Source: Gammaproteobacteria bacterium (GTDB lineage: Bacteria; Pseudomonadota; Gammaproteobacteria; Steroidobacterales; Foliamicaceae). Taken from it: a DNA stretch of 64,000 nt. Of this stretch, positions 25,196 to 34,682 are shown piece by piece. The DNA lies in contig VXYS01000013.1 of NCBI GenBank assembly GCA_009845905.1, positions 34,924 to 98,923 of the forward strand, written 5' to 3'. Positions within the stretch are counted from its first letter, which is position 1. Every line of letters begins with the position of its first letter. A program made the position numbers and the translations under genes. The notes beneath the pieces were generated by a model. The model was given only the letters and a program-made list of their open reading frames with translations, did no database searches and was not told the origin of the DNA.

Positions 25196-26530
25196 ATGCC
25201 GGAACCCTTGCGTGAAACCGTGCTGGAGCCGGGAACCGCGGCGGGCGTTTCGCGCCGCCGGTTTCTGGGCGCGGTCGCAGCGGGGTCGGCCGGAGCGCTT
25301 CTGGCCGGCGGGGCCCTCAGGGGCGAGGCGCGGGCATCGATAACAGCGATAGAACAAGCTCAGGCGGACGCGCTGGCGGAAGAGGATTTCTGGTCGAAAG
25401 TGCGCCGCGAGTTCCTGATCTCGGATGAACTGGCCTACATGAACAGCGGCACGCTGGGTCCGATGCCCAAGCCCGTGTATTACGCGGTGGTGGACGGCTA
25501 CCGGGCGCTGGCCTCCGATCCGGGCCGCGAGAACGCGCGCCAGGTGGAGGCCCAGGACGATTTGCGGCAGGAACTGGCCGCCTTCGTCAACGCCGACCCC
25601 GGCGAGGTCGCGCTGACCCGGAATACGACCGAGGGCATGAGCTTTATCGCCAACGGTCTCGACCTCAAGCCCGGCGACGAGGTGCTGTGTACCTTTCATG
25701 AGCATCCCGGCGGGCTGGAGCCCTGGAAGATCAAGGCGAAACGTTTCGGCGTGGTCGTGAAGGAGCTGCCGTTTCCGATTCCGGCCTCGGACCCGGCGGA
25801 AATACTGAACCTGTTCGAGGACGCCATCACGCCCCGCACCCGCGTGATCAGCGTCAGCCACGTCACGTTTCCGACCGGCTGCATGCTGCCGGTGAGCCGG
25901 CTTGCAGCCCTGGCCCGGCCCCGCGGCATCCTGACGCTCGTCGATGGCGCGCACGCGATCGGGATGGTGGACCTGGACATGCACGAGATGGGCGTCGACT
26001 TTTATGCCTCCAGTCCCTACAAGTGGGCGGGCGCGCCGGTCGGGACGGGCTTTCTCTACATGCGGCGCGAGTCGCAGGACAGGGTCTGGCCGACGGTGGC
26101 GTCGATGGGCTGGGACGACGAGGAGGCCGGCGCCCGGCGCTACGACCGCCTGAGCCAGCGCGCCGGCCCGTTGCTGCTTGCAACCCTTGCGGCGCTCGAG
26201 TTTCAGAACGCCATCGGCCGCGGGCGCATAGAGGAACGCGTCCGGGCGCTGGCCGCCAGGCTGGGGGAAAGGCTCAGGGCGATTGCCGGAGTGACGCTGT
26301 ATGCCTCGGAGAATCCCGAACTCTGCTGCGGGCTGACCGGATTCGCGCTGGAAGGCTTCGACCGGATAGAAGTCGTCGACACGCTCTGGCGGCGCAACCG
26401 CGTCTGGGTGCGGGAGACCGACTATGGCCTGAATACGGTGCGCGCCTCCACCCACCACTACAACACGGAAGACCAGGTGGACCGGCTGGCCGATGGAATA
26501 CAACAAATCCTGACGGAGGGCACGATATGA
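25196..26530 (+). CDS. Tat-exported class V aminotransferase-fold PLP enzyme (PvdN-like class)
   Basis: 444 residues. Twin-arginine signal SRRRFLGAVAAGSAGALLAGG (from residue 19), then a class V aminotransferase domain. LALTRNTTEGMSF-type phosphate-binding region, VDGAHAIGMVDLD with the PLP-ring Asp, and the cofactor lysine Lys276 in SPYKWAGAP. Exported PLP enzymes are rare; the known case is PvdN, which tailors pyoverdine in the Pseudomonas periplasm. Start at ATG 25196 because GGGGAGG lies 9 bases upstream. It overlaps the M24 peptidase gene by four bases (ATGA). The substrate is unknown; no NRPS is visible here. Confidence 0.82.
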   Translation: MPEPLRETVLEPGTAAGVSRRRFLGAVAAGSAGALLAGGALRGEARASITAIEQAQADALAEEDFWSKVRREFLISDELAYMNSGTLGPMPKPVYYAVVDGYRALASDPGRENARQVEAQDDLRQELAAFVNADPGEVALTRNTTEGMSFIANGLDLKPGDEVLCTFHEHPGGLEPWKIKAKRFGVVVKELPFPIPASDPAEILNLFEDAITPRTRVISVSHVTFPTGCMLPVSRLAALARPRGILTLVDGAHAIGMVDLDMHEMGVDFYASSPYKWAGAPVGTGFLYMRRESQDRVWPTVASMGWDDEEAGARRYDRLSQRAGPLLLATLAALEFQNAIGRGRIEERVRALAARLGERLRAIAGVTLYASENPELCCGLTGFALEGFDRIEVVDTLWRRNRVWVRETDYGLNTVRASTHHYNTEDQVDRLADGIQQILTEGTI

Positions 26531-27945
26531 CGAAGCCCGATCCCTATCACATCGAACGTCGCGACTTTTTTGCCGGACTTGCCGGCGGAGCCACGTTTGC
26601 TCTGGGCGCCGCCATGCTGGGCGCCGAAACGGCGCAGGCCAACTGGGGGCTGATCGCTCCCGGACCGGTCCCGGGAGAGGGCTTCGACGGGCGCAGCCTG
26701 GTCAACAGGCCGCGCGCCTACGAAGTCATGGAGCAGGAGGGCGTGGACGGTATCGTCGCGCTCAACCCGGTCAACGTCTTCTACCTGGGCAACTACTTCT
26801 CGTACGAGGTGCAGAAGCTCAGGGCCATCCCCAGCTTTGCAGTAATGCCGCGCGACCCCGACAAGCCTTCTTTCCTGGTTGTGGCCTCCACCGACCTGTG
26901 GTTCATAGCGAACGCCGAACGGGAGTACCCCGAGATCATCCCGTACAGCGCGCCGGTGTCCTGGGAGAAGTACCGGGATCCGGAAACCTGGAACCAGCAG
27001 CCGGAATCGCGCGGCGGCATCCGCCGGCCGATTCGCGAAGAAAGCCTCACCGACATCGAACGGGGTTGGGTGGAAATGGAGCGTCGCTTCGAGAGCCGCA
27101 AGGCGGCCACGCCCGAGTGGGCGCTGGTTCGCGCGCTGGAAGAAGCGGGACTGGCGAAAGGCCGCGTCGCCGTGGACGACATGAGCATCGCCCACATTCT
27201 GTCCAGCCTGGGGCAGGACGGCATCACGTGCGTTCCCGGCGACAACACCTTCCGCAAGATCCGGATGATCAAGTCCGACGTGGAACTGGTGCATATGCGC
27301 GCCGCGGCGCGGGCCAACCAGGACGCCTGCATGGCGATGCTTCGGCAGGTCGAAGCGGGGATGACGAAGGCGGAGACGGACCAGCTTTTCCTTCAGGAAG
27401 CGGCCAAACGCGGCGCGAAGGCGATATGGATCGCGATGGGCACGATCGGCGGATTCGCCGACGGCGAGGTCGTGCCGGGTCGTCCGATGATGGTCGACGC
27501 GGTCTGCCAGATCAACTACTACCACGGCGACTTCGGCCGCACCTGGTGCCTGGGCGAGCCTCGCAAGGACGTCCTGGACCGGGTGGGCATCATCCGCAAG
27601 GGTTACGAGGCGGCGCTGGACGTGATTCGTCCGGGCCTGAAATACTCGGAACTGCGGGCGCACGCGGGCGAGGCCATGAACAAGGCGAACGCCGCGCTGG
27701 CCAAGGCCACCTTCGGCGCCTCGCCGCATTCTGTCGGACTGCAGCACACGGATCAGCCCTACCGCGACGGTTTGCCGTTCATGGTTGCGGACGATCTGAC
27801 GTTTCGCGAGAACATGACGCTGACCATCGACATGCCGTCTCTGGAGATCGGCTGGGGCGGCGCGCACCTTGAAGATCTGATCGTCGTTACGAAGGACGGT
27901 TTCGAGCCGCTTGCGACTATGGACGACCCGCTGGTCGTGATTTAG
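26527..27945 (+). CDS. Tat-type M24 family metallopeptidase (Xaa-Pro dipeptidase/creatinase fold)
   Basis: 472 residues. N-terminal IERRDFFAGLAGG is a twin-arginine-like signal. Creatinase N-terminal domain, then a pita-bread M24 domain with a full two-metal site: Asp324 and Asp335 (VDAVC, HGDFGRT), His401, Glu440 and Glu449. So it should be an active hydrolase acting on an N-terminal Xaa-Pro bond or on a creatine-like C-N bond. The start overlaps the PLP-enzyme stop (ATGA). Together they look like a periplasmic tailoring or degradation pair opposite a peptide importer. Confidence 0.85.
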   Translation: MTKPDPYHIERRDFFAGLAGGATFALGAAMLGAETAQANWGLIAPGPVPGEGFDGRSLVNRPRAYEVMEQEGVDGIVALNPVNVFYLGNYFSYEVQKLRAIPSFAVMPRDPDKPSFLVVASTDLWFIANAEREYPEIIPYSAPVSWEKYRDPETWNQQPESRGGIRRPIREESLTDIERGWVEMERRFESRKAATPEWALVRALEEAGLAKGRVAVDDMSIAHILSSLGQDGITCVPGDNTFRKIRMIKSDVELVHMRAAARANQDACMAMLRQVEAGMTKAETDQLFLQEAAKRGAKAIWIAMGTIGGFADGEVVPGRPMMVDAVCQINYYHGDFGRTWCLGEPRKDVLDRVGIIRKGYEAALDVIRPGLKYSELRAHAGEAMNKANAALAKATFGASPHSVGLQHTDQPYRDGLPFMVADDLTFRENMTLTIDMPSLEIGWGGAHLEDLIVVTKDGFEPLATMDDPLVVI

Positions 27946-27955
27946 GTGCTTCCTC

Positions 27956-28054
27956 GCCCTTCTTTCGTCCCCCTCCTCGTGGGAAGCGCCATCCTGGCTC
28001 GATTCTCGCTGTCCTGCTTCAACGTTCCCACGAGGAGGGGGACGAAAGAAGGGC
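27956..28054. repeat. Long hairpin repeat, copy B (perfect 30 bp arms)
   Basis: Left arm 27956-27985 and right arm 28025-28054 are exact reverse complements over 30 bases. The 39-base loop (27986-28024) begins GCGCCATCCTGGCTCGATTC and ends CTTCAACG, nearly the loop of copy A, while the arms differ from A in most middle positions. It lies between the 3' ends of the M24 peptidase and the acyl-AMP ligase. Confidence 0.9.
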
Positions 28055-28082
28055 TTTAGCTGGCGCCCCTCAATCCCACGAA

Positions 28083-29606
28083 TCAGCCCCGGGAGTTGCC
28101 TTCCTGCCGGCGCACAATTTCGGTGAGAGTGCGGAAATCGATCTTGCCGCTTCCCATCACGGGCAACTCCTCCACCACCACGTATTGTTTCGGCAGTGCC
28201 AGATTGGGCAGTTGTTCTGCGAGTCTCCCGGCCACATCCCGTTCGTCGATCGGCTTGTTGGTGACGGCAATGATTCGTGAACCCCGCCTGGCATCGGGCA
28301 GTTCCACGGCGCAACACGCCACGTCTTCCCCGATCACCGAATCGAGTGTTTCCTCCACGTTCACCAGCGAGATCATCTCGCCGCCTATCTTGGCGAATCG
28401 CTTGAGACGGCCCTTGTGCCACAGATAACCGTCCTCATCGAGAACCCCGAGATCGCCGGTGTCATACCAGCCTGACTTCAGTCGCAGATGGGACTCCGCC
28501 ATGTCATTCAGGTAACCGGACATGACCCCTTCGCCCTTCACCATGATCTTGCCGGTCTCGCCGGGCGCGCAGTCCTCCCCGCTGTCGATATTCTCGATTC
28601 GCACGCGGGTGCCCGGTATCGGCACGCCAATGCTGCCGGGGCGATTTCCGTCCCTCGGGTTCACCGAGATAACGGGTGAAGTCTCGGTGGTGCCGTAACC
28701 TTCGAGAATCTCCAGCTTGTGCTTGTCGCGGTAGAGTTGCCTGAGGGAATCGGGACATTTGTCGGCGCCCGCAACAGCCAGTTCCACACTGGCGAAATCT
28801 CCCGGCCGGGACTGTCTTGCATAGCCTTCCAGAAAAAATGGAGTGCCGACAAGCAGCTGGGGTTTTTCTTCCTTGATGAGCCGGGCGATGACCTTGAAAT
28901 CAAGAGGGTTGGGGTAGGTAATGGACGTCATTCCCAGACACAGGGGAGTCCAGAGATGGATCGTCAGGCCGAACACGTGAAAGCACGGAAGCACGGCCAG
29001 CATCCGATCCATCCCGTGGAGGTCCATCATGTCGGAGAAGGAATCTATATTGGACAAGATGTTTCGCTGAGTGAGCTGGACGCCCTTTGGGTCTTTCTCG
29101 CTGCCGCTCGTGAACAGTATTACGGCGGGACTGTCCAGGTTACCGCTGCCTGCAATGCGCTTCAGGCGTTCCAGCGGCAGCCTGGACTTGAGGTAGGCCA
29201 GCAGCTTTTCACGGCGCCCCAGTCCGGCCATGATGTCCTCCATGAACACCATGCCCGGCAGTTCCTCGCAGCCGATCCGTTCCAGCAATGCGCGGGCCGT
29301 GATGATGGTCCGGAAATCACATTGGGCTTGCGCATACTCGCAGTTTTTCGCAGCGCCGGTCGAGTAGTTGATCATGACGGGTGTCAACCCGCCCATCAGC
29401 GCACCCACGACAGCCAGGGCGCTACCCGAAGAGGTGGGCAACAGGATGCCGATGCGGCCTCGCTCCAGTTTTTGGAAGCGCCGCGCCAGAATAAGCGCGC
29501 CGAGAAGGGCCTGTGAGTAGGTCACATCCCGATGGGTGGCCTTGTCCCGGATGGCTACCTTTTTCGGGTGTTTCCTGGCCGTCTCGATGAATCGGTGTTG
29601 CAGCAT
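28083..29606 (-). CDS. Acyl-CoA/acyl-ACP synthetase, AMP-forming (Aas C-terminal-like)
   Basis: 507 residues. Adenylate-forming enzyme: phosphate loop ILFTSGSEKDPKGV, A5 motif GYGTTETSP, A7 GWYDTGDLG, and A10 lysine in PVMGSGKIDFR. The wording of several blocks (LPCFHVFGLT, RFAKIGGEMISL) resembles the acyl-ACP synthetase half of Aas, which reacylates lysophospholipids, but no acyltransferase domain is attached. Activates a fatty or other carboxylic acid with ATP. Stands alone, divergent from the act operon with a shared 113-base upstream region. Confidence 0.85.
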   Translation of the reverse strand: MLQHRFIETARKHPKKVAIRDKATHRDVTYSQALLGALILARRFQKLERGRIGILLPTSSGSALAVVGALMGGLTPVMINYSTGAAKNCEYAQAQCDFRTIITARALLERIGCEELPGMVFMEDIMAGLGRREKLLAYLKSRLPLERLKRIAGSGNLDSPAVILFTSGSEKDPKGVQLTQRNILSNIDSFSDMMDLHGMDRMLAVLPCFHVFGLTIHLWTPLCLGMTSITYPNPLDFKVIARLIKEEKPQLLVGTPFFLEGYARQSRPGDFASVELAVAGADKCPDSLRQLYRDKHKLEILEGYGTTETSPVISVNPRDGNRPGSIGVPIPGTRVRIENIDSGEDCAPGETGKIMVKGEGVMSGYLNDMAESHLRLKSGWYDTGDLGVLDEDGYLWHKGRLKRFAKIGGEMISLVNVEETLDSVIGEDVACCAVELPDARRGSRIIAVTNKPIDERDVAGRLAEQLPNLALPKQYVVVEELPVMGSGKIDFRTLTEIVRRQEGNSRG

Positions 29607-29620
29607 GTCCGGAGTGTAAT

Positions 29621-29639
29621 CCAGCGGGAATTGCGCTGG
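29621..29639. other. Inverted repeat in the acs/act divergent region
   Basis: CCAGCG (29621-29626) pairs with CGCTGG (29634-29639) around GGAATTG, about 15-30 bases upstream of the minus-strand start at 29606. It could be an operator or a 5'-UTR hairpin of the acyl-AMP ligase. Only 6 bp, so weak. Confidence 0.3.
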
Positions 29640-29662
29640 AATAAGCGCTGCTGTCGGAAAGG

Positions 29663-29691
29663 TGGGCAGACGGGCCGTAACCGTCTATAAT
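29663..29691 (+). promoter_or_regulatory. Predicted sigma70 promoter of the alternative complex III operon
   Basis: TGGGCA (29663-29668, 4/6), 17-base spacer, then a perfect TATAAT (29686-29691). Expected start near 29698, about 22 bases before the GTG of actA. It is the best promoter match I see in the window. Confidence 0.6.
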
Positions 29692-29719
29692 CGCGCGCCG
29701 TCAAGGGTTGGAGTTGTTC

Positions 29720-30277
29720 GTGTCCATTGGTGTCTTCGAGGCCGCGCGGCCGGTAATAAAAGGGTTGATTATTGCCGTGCTGGCGATCATCGGCGCCTAC
29801 ATCGGACATTGGGCGCACGGCGCCATACTGAACGACTACACACCCCTCCAGCCGATCGAATTCAGCCACGAGGTGCACGCCGGCGAAAACGAGATTTCCT
29901 GCGAGTACTGCCATTCCTGGGCGGGCCGCTCGGCAACGGCCGGCGTGCCCAGCGTCGAGACCTGCGTAGGCTGCCACAAAGGCCTCACCGAGGTTCGCGA
30001 CACGCCCGAGGTCGTGAAGCTCTTCGACTACTGGGAGCGCGGGGAAGGCATCCCCTGGGTCAAGATCCACGACACTCCGGATTTCGTTCATTTCCGCCAC
30101 AAGCCGCATATCCGCGGCGGCGTCGAATGCCAGACCTGCCACGGACCGGTGGAGGAAATGGCCCGCGTTACGCGGCGCGTCGATCTGAACGAGAACCTTC
30201 GCATGCCCTGGTGCATCGATTGCCACACCGAGGAAGACGTGGCCAATGGCCGCGACTGCCTCACCTGCCACTACTGA
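29720..30277 (+). CDS. actA: Alternative complex III pentaheme cytochrome c subunit
   Basis: 185 residues from GTG 29720, preceded by GGAG; two TTG codons 6 and 12 bases earlier are possible but less likely. One N-terminal membrane anchor (about 13-31), then five CxxCH haem sites at 61-65, 82-86, 137-141, 165-169 and 180-184, the number known for ActA. The subunit relays electrons in the periplasm from the quinol oxidation site. First gene of the act operon; stops 4 bases before actB. Confidence 0.92.
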   Translation: MSIGVFEAARPVIKGLIIAVLAIIGAYIGHWAHGAILNDYTPLQPIEFSHEVHAGENEISCEYCHSWAGRSATAGVPSVETCVGCHKGLTEVRDTPEVVKLFDYWERGEGIPWVKIHDTPDFVHFRHKPHIRGGVECQTCHGPVEEMARVTRRVDLNENLRMPWCIDCHTEEDVANGRDCLTCHY

Positions 30278-30281
30278 CGCC

Positions 30282-32468
30282 ATGCTGAGCCGCAGGGACA
30301 TATTCAAGTACCTGGCCGGCGGCGGCGTCGGCGTCGGGACCGGCCTTCTGCTGGGCGAAGTGAACCAGCGACCGCTGGAAACGCTGCTTTCGACGCATAT
30401 TCCGCCCGAGGATTTCTCCCCGGGCATGGACACCTGGTACAACACCCTGTGCCGCATGTGCCCGGCGGGCTGCGGCATTTCGGTGCGGGTGCGCGAAGGC
30501 CGGGCCAAGAAGATCGAGGGCAACCCCGGCCATCCGGTCAACCGCGGCGGTACCTGCGCGCTGGGTCAGGCCAGTCTCAACGCCCTCTACAACCCCGACC
30601 GGCTGCGCTCGCCGATGCGGTCCGACGGTGAAGGCGGTTTTGTGGAATCTTCCTGGGACGAGGCCCTTGAGGCCATTGCGCCGCGCCTGGGGGCCATGCA
30701 GTCCGCGGGAATGGGTGGCCGGACCTGGATTCTGACCGGCGGCTCTCTCAGTTCCGGTGAAGAGGCGCTGGACAAGTTCGGCGAAGCATTGGGCGCGAAC
30801 ATACTGCGTCTCGGTCTGGATACGCCGGCCACTGAGCTGGCGGCCGCGAAGGCGATCTACGGCTTCAACGGCCTTCCGCACTACGATATTGCGAAGGCCG
30901 ACCTGGTCGTTTCCTTCGGCGCCGACTTTCTCGGCGCCTGGCGCTCGCCGGTGGGTTATTCGAAAGCCTACGGCGAGTTTCGCGAGGGCGGCGGCGGCCA
31001 TCGAGGATACCTCGTGCAGGTTGAATCGCGCATGTCGCTGACCGGCGTCAATGCCGACGAATGGCTGCCCGCGCGGCCGGGCACCGAAGGCGCACTGGCG
31101 CTGGCGCTCGCCGCGGAGTTGCTTGGCCGGTCCGGTCCGGATGCCGCACCGGCCGGCTGGGAAGACCTTCCCGGCGCCTTGAGCCTCGATGAGGCCGCCG
31201 CGCTGGCGGACCTGCCCGCCGAACGGTTGCACGCGCTGGCGGAGCGGCTGGCGTCCGCGAAGACGCCCCTGGTCCTGGGTGGCGGTGCGGCGGGAGCCGG
31301 AGCGAATGCGACCGAAACGCTGACCTGCGTGGCGGCGCTGAACCGGGTTCTGGGCGCCGCCGGGACGACCGTCAGGCCCAACCTGGCCCACGCGCCCCGC
31401 TATTCCGCGTTGAGCGAAATCGAGGAGTTCGTGGCCGGCGCGGCCAACGGCGAAGTGTCGCTGGTCATCGTGGCGGGCGTGGATCCGCTGCACGATCTGC
31501 CGGACTCCCTGGGTTTGCGCGGCGCCCTGGACCGGGCCGAACTGGTCGTGGCGCTGGACAGCTTTCCCAGCGATACGGCCAGCGCGGCGGACTGGATCCT
31601 CGCTACGGACACCTTTTTCGAGACCTGGGACGACGACATTTCACTTCCCGGAACCGGGAAGCTGTCGGTCACGTTGCAGCAGCCGGTGCAGAAGCGCCTG
31701 TATGACACGCTGTCGGTCACCGATATCGTTCTCAGGCTCGCGCAACGGTCCGGCGGCGCGCTGGCCGAAGCTCTTCCTCATGAAGATGCGGAGGCCTATA
31801 CCCGCTCCGAGTGGGCGACCGCATGGACCAACCTTGGCATTCAGGACGATTTCGACGCCGGTTTCCGGCAGGTGCAGCAGCAGGGTGTCTGGGTCGCCGA
31901 CCTGGCGGAGGGGATGGCCGATCAGTTCTCGGCCGAGGCGGCGGCCCCCGCGGCGCCTCCTGAACCCCAGTTTGCGGGGGATGCGTCCGAGTATCCGTTC
32001 GTGCTTCACCCCTTTCAGACGCCGGGATTGCGCGAGGGCAAGGGCGCCCGGTTGCCCTGGATACAGGAACTGCCCGACCCGCAGACCAGCGTTGCCTACG
32101 GAAGCTGGGTGGAAGTGAACCCGGCGACCGCGGACGGGCTGGACTTGAGGGACGGCGACGTCGTGGAAGTGAGTTCGCAGGCCGGAACGGTGACCGCGCC
32201 GGTGCTGCGGTATCCGGGCGTGCGTCCCGACGTGATCGCGATGCCGCTGGGGCAGGGGCACCAGGCCAACGGGCGTTACGCGCAGGGGCGCGGTGTAAAT
32301 CCGGCCTCGCTGCTCGCGGCCCGTGGCGACGACATCACGGGGGCGCTGGCCTGGGCCGCCACCCGCGTGGCGCTGCGCAAGACCGGCGAGCGCGTGCGCA
32401 TGACGAAGACCAGCGGCGTCAGCCGTACGCTGGGCAGGCAGATTCTCGGACCGGCCGACGAGCACTAG
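30282..32468 (+). CDS. actB: Alternative complex III molybdopterin-oxidoreductase-like subunit (ActB, first part)
   Basis: 728 residues. Begins MLSRRDIFKYLAGGG, a twin-arginine signal. N-terminal cluster cysteines Cys57, 60, 64 and 92 (CRMCPAGC...GGTC), then a Mo-bisMGD-enzyme fold. In characterised ActB proteins this domain binds no molybdenum. In Rhodothermus and Flavobacterium ActB is one chain with the ferredoxin-like part; here the ferredoxin part is a separate gene 4 bases downstream. Start chosen by the RR motif and the 4-base gap to actA. The C-terminal domain has RDGDVVEVSSQAG and ends in a Lys/Arg-rich tail. Confidence 0.88.
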   Translation: MLSRRDIFKYLAGGGVGVGTGLLLGEVNQRPLETLLSTHIPPEDFSPGMDTWYNTLCRMCPAGCGISVRVREGRAKKIEGNPGHPVNRGGTCALGQASLNALYNPDRLRSPMRSDGEGGFVESSWDEALEAIAPRLGAMQSAGMGGRTWILTGGSLSSGEEALDKFGEALGANILRLGLDTPATELAAAKAIYGFNGLPHYDIAKADLVVSFGADFLGAWRSPVGYSKAYGEFREGGGGHRGYLVQVESRMSLTGVNADEWLPARPGTEGALALALAAELLGRSGPDAAPAGWEDLPGALSLDEAAALADLPAERLHALAERLASAKTPLVLGGGAAGAGANATETLTCVAALNRVLGAAGTTVRPNLAHAPRYSALSEIEEFVAGAANGEVSLVIVAGVDPLHDLPDSLGLRGALDRAELVVALDSFPSDTASAADWILATDTFFETWDDDISLPGTGKLSVTLQQPVQKRLYDTLSVTDIVLRLAQRSGGALAEALPHEDAEAYTRSEWATAWTNLGIQDDFDAGFRQVQQQGVWVADLAEGMADQFSAEAAAPAAPPEPQFAGDASEYPFVLHPFQTPGLREGKGARLPWIQELPDPQTSVAYGSWVEVNPATADGLDLRDGDVVEVSSQAGTVTAPVLRYPGVRPDVIAMPLGQGHQANGRYAQGRGVNPASLLAARGDDITGALAWAATRVALRKTGERVRMTKTSGVSRTLGRQILGPADEH

Positions 32469-32472
32469 GACG

Positions 32473-33321
32473 ATGAGCACGATAAGGGACAAACTGCGCG
32501 AGTACCGCATCGACGGCTACTACACGGAATTCGAATACCACTGGACCATGGCCGTGGACCTTGACCGCTGCACCGGCTGCGAGGCCTGCGTGGTGGCCTG
32601 CCAGGCGGAGAACAACCTGCCCATCGTGGGCGAAAAGCTCATGCGGCAGGGCCGCGAAATGAAGTGGCTGCGCATCGAGCGCTACTGGGACGGTGAATAT
32701 CCGAATGCGCGGCTGAACTTCATCCCGATGCTGTGCCAGCACTGCGACGAGGCGCCCTGCGAAATCGCCTGCCCGGTGTTCGCGACCTATCACAACCAGG
32801 ACGGCCTCAACGCGCAGGTCTACAACCGCTGCATCGGGACCCGCACCTGCGCCGTCTACTGTCCCTACGAGGTGCGGTTCTTCAACTGGTTCACCTACAC
32901 CTGGGACGAGCCGCTGGAGCAGCAGCTCAACCCGGACGTGACCGTGCGCGAGAAGGGCGTGATGGAAAAGTGCACGTTCTGCGTGCAGCGCATCAACCGC
33001 GCAAAGGACCTGGCGCGCGACGAGGACCGCCGCGTGGCCGACGGCGAGGCCCAGCCGGCCTGCGCCCAGGCCTGCCCGACCGACGCGATCGTGTTCGGCG
33101 ACCGTAACGATCCCGACAGCGCCGTTTCGCGCAAGCTCGAGGACCCGCGGGCCTACGCGGTGCTCGAGGAACTGAATACCCATCCCAGCGTCGTCTATCT
33201 CAAGAACGCGCGCGCGCCGCTGGCGGGCGGCGCCGATGACGACCATCACGGCGACGAATCCGACAGCCACGCCGCAAACCCGGTCATGTGGTCGGAAGAA
33301 TCGAGTGAGGCGGTGGCCTGA
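32473..33321 (+). CDS. Alternative complex III iron-sulfur subunit (ActB, second part)
   Basis: 282 residues. Four ferredoxin-type cysteine groups: [42 protein letters not shown]; and KCTFCVQRI with [12 protein letters not shown]. This is the DmsB/PsrB-type pattern that carries three 4Fe-4S and one 3Fe-4S cluster in ActB. It forms the electron wire between the quinol site and ActA/ActE. Split from the Mo-like half by a stop and 4 bases. Ends His- and Asp-rich. Confidence 0.9.
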   Translation: MSTIRDKLREYRIDGYYTEFEYHWTMAVDLDRCTGCEACVVACQAENNLPIVGEKLMRQGREMKWLRIERYWDGEYPNARLNFIPMLCQHCDEAPCEIACPVFATYHNQDGLNAQVYNRCIGTRTCAVYCPYEVRFFNWFTYTWDEPLEQQLNPDVTVREKGVMEKCTFCVQRINRAKDLARDEDRRVADGEAQPACAQACPTDAIVFGDRNDPDSAVSRKLEDPRAYAVLEELNTHPSVVYLKNARAPLAGGADDDHHGDESDSHAANPVMWSEESSEAVA

Positions 33322-33323
33322 CC

Positions 33324-34682
33324 ATGTCCGCCACCCGGGAACTCATGTTCGACCACGGCCAGCCGAGTTACTCGGAGGTCAACAACGACGTCATCAACGC
33401 GCTGACCACCACCACCTGGCGCTACTGGGTGACACTGGGCATATCCGCCGGGACGGCCTTGCTGTTCTTTGTCGCGCCGTGGATCTACCAGATCATCGTG
33501 GGCGTGGGCGCCGCGGGCATGAACCGCAACGCGATGTGGGGCACCTACCTGTCCAACTTCATCTTCTGGATCGGACTGAGCCATTCGGGAACGCTGCTGT
33601 CCGCGGTGCTGCACATCACCCAGTCGGACTGGCGCAAGTCGATCTATCGAAGCGCGGAGGCGATGACGCTGTTCTCGCTGATGACCGCGGCCATGTTCGT
33701 GATGGTGCACGTGGGACGGGTGTGGTTCGTGCACTGGACCTTCCCCTTCCCCAACCCGATGGAGTTGTGGCCGAACTTCCGCTCGCCGCTGATGTTCGAC
33801 GTGATGGCGATCCTGACCTACCTAACGGCCAGCAGCGTGTTCATCTACATGGGATCGCTGCCGGACTTTGCCGCGGTGCGCGACCGCTCCACCGGGCTGC
33901 GCCGCAGGATTTACGCGGTCATGTGCTTCGGCTGGCGCGGAACGGCGCATGAATGGCACACGCTGGGCTGGGCCTACACCTTCTTCGCCGTGCTCGTGAT
34001 TCCGCTGGCGGTATCGGTGCACTCGATCGTGTCCTGGGACTTTGCGATGTCCACGGTTCCGGGCCTGCATCACACCATTTTTGCGCCTTATTTCGTCTGC
34101 GGGGCGATCTATTCGGGCACGGCGGGGATCGTGACCGTAATGTGGATGCTGCGGAAATTCATGGGTTTCGGCCGCTACATCGGTCAGTTGCACATCGACA
34201 ACCTCTCCAAGCTGCTGCTGGTGCTTTCGCTCATCTGGACGTACATCAACATCTGCGAGAACTTCAGCGGCTGGTACAGCGGCACGAGCTTCGAATACGA
34301 AGCGATCCTCTACCGGATCTGGGAAGGCCCGTTCTGGTGGCTGTACTGGGAGATGATCCTGTTCTGCGCCGTGGTCCCGCTGGTGCTGTTCTCGCGCCGC
34401 ATCCGGACCAACTGGAACCTGATGCTGGTGATCTCCATCCTGATCAACATCGGCATGCTCACGGAGCGCTTCGTCATCGTGGCCAGTTCGCTGCCGCGCA
34501 AGTTCCTGCCCGACGTGTTCGGAACCTACTTCCCGAGCCTGGTCGAGATTTCCATTACGGTCGGCTCGTTTGCCATCTTCACGACGCTGTTCCTGCTGTT
34601 CGTGAAGATATTCCCGGCCGTTTCCATCTACGAGGTCAAGGAAACGCTCAATCCGTTGCGCAAGAGGGAGGCCCATACATGA
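33324..34682 (+). CDS. actC: Alternative complex III quinol-binding membrane subunit
   Basis: 452 residues, NrfD/PsrC family with about ten membrane helices (for example YWVTLGISAGTALLFFVAPW, AMTLFSLMTAAMFVMVHVG). Oxidises menaquinol or ubiquinol at the membrane face next to the iron-sulfur subunit. Starts 2 bases after the previous stop and overlaps actD by four bases (ATGA). Confidence 0.92.
   Translation: MSATRELMFDHGQPSYSEVNNDVINALTTTTWRYWVTLGISAGTALLFFVAPWIYQIIVGVGAAGMNRNAMWGTYLSNFIFWIGLSHSGTLLSAVLHITQSDWRKSIYRSAEAMTLFSLMTAAMFVMVHVGRVWFVHWTFPFPNPMELWPNFRSPLMFDVMAILTYLTASSVFIYMGSLPDFAAVRDRSTGLRRRIYAVMCFGWRGTAHEWHTLGWAYTFFAVLVIPLAVSVHSIVSWDFAMSTVPGLHHTIFAPYFVCGAIYSGTAGIVTVMWMLRKFMGFGRYIGQLHIDNLSKLLLVLSLIWTYINICENFSGWYSGTSFEYEAILYRIWEGPFWWLYWEMILFCAVVPLVLFSRRIRTNWNLMLVISILINIGMLTERFVIVASSLPRKFLPDVFGTYFPSLVEISITVGSFAIFTTLFLLFVKIFPAVSIYEVKETLNPLRKREAHT

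Noticed and set aside
18508..28054. Hairpins A and B as classical intrinsic terminators
   Set aside because: Arms are about 30 bp with ~40-base loops and no T-tract on either strand, unlike rho-independent terminators.
26458..28422. 654-codon minus-strand frame opposite the M24 peptidase
   Set aside because: Shadow frame; it even runs through hairpin B and into the acyl-AMP ligase gene.
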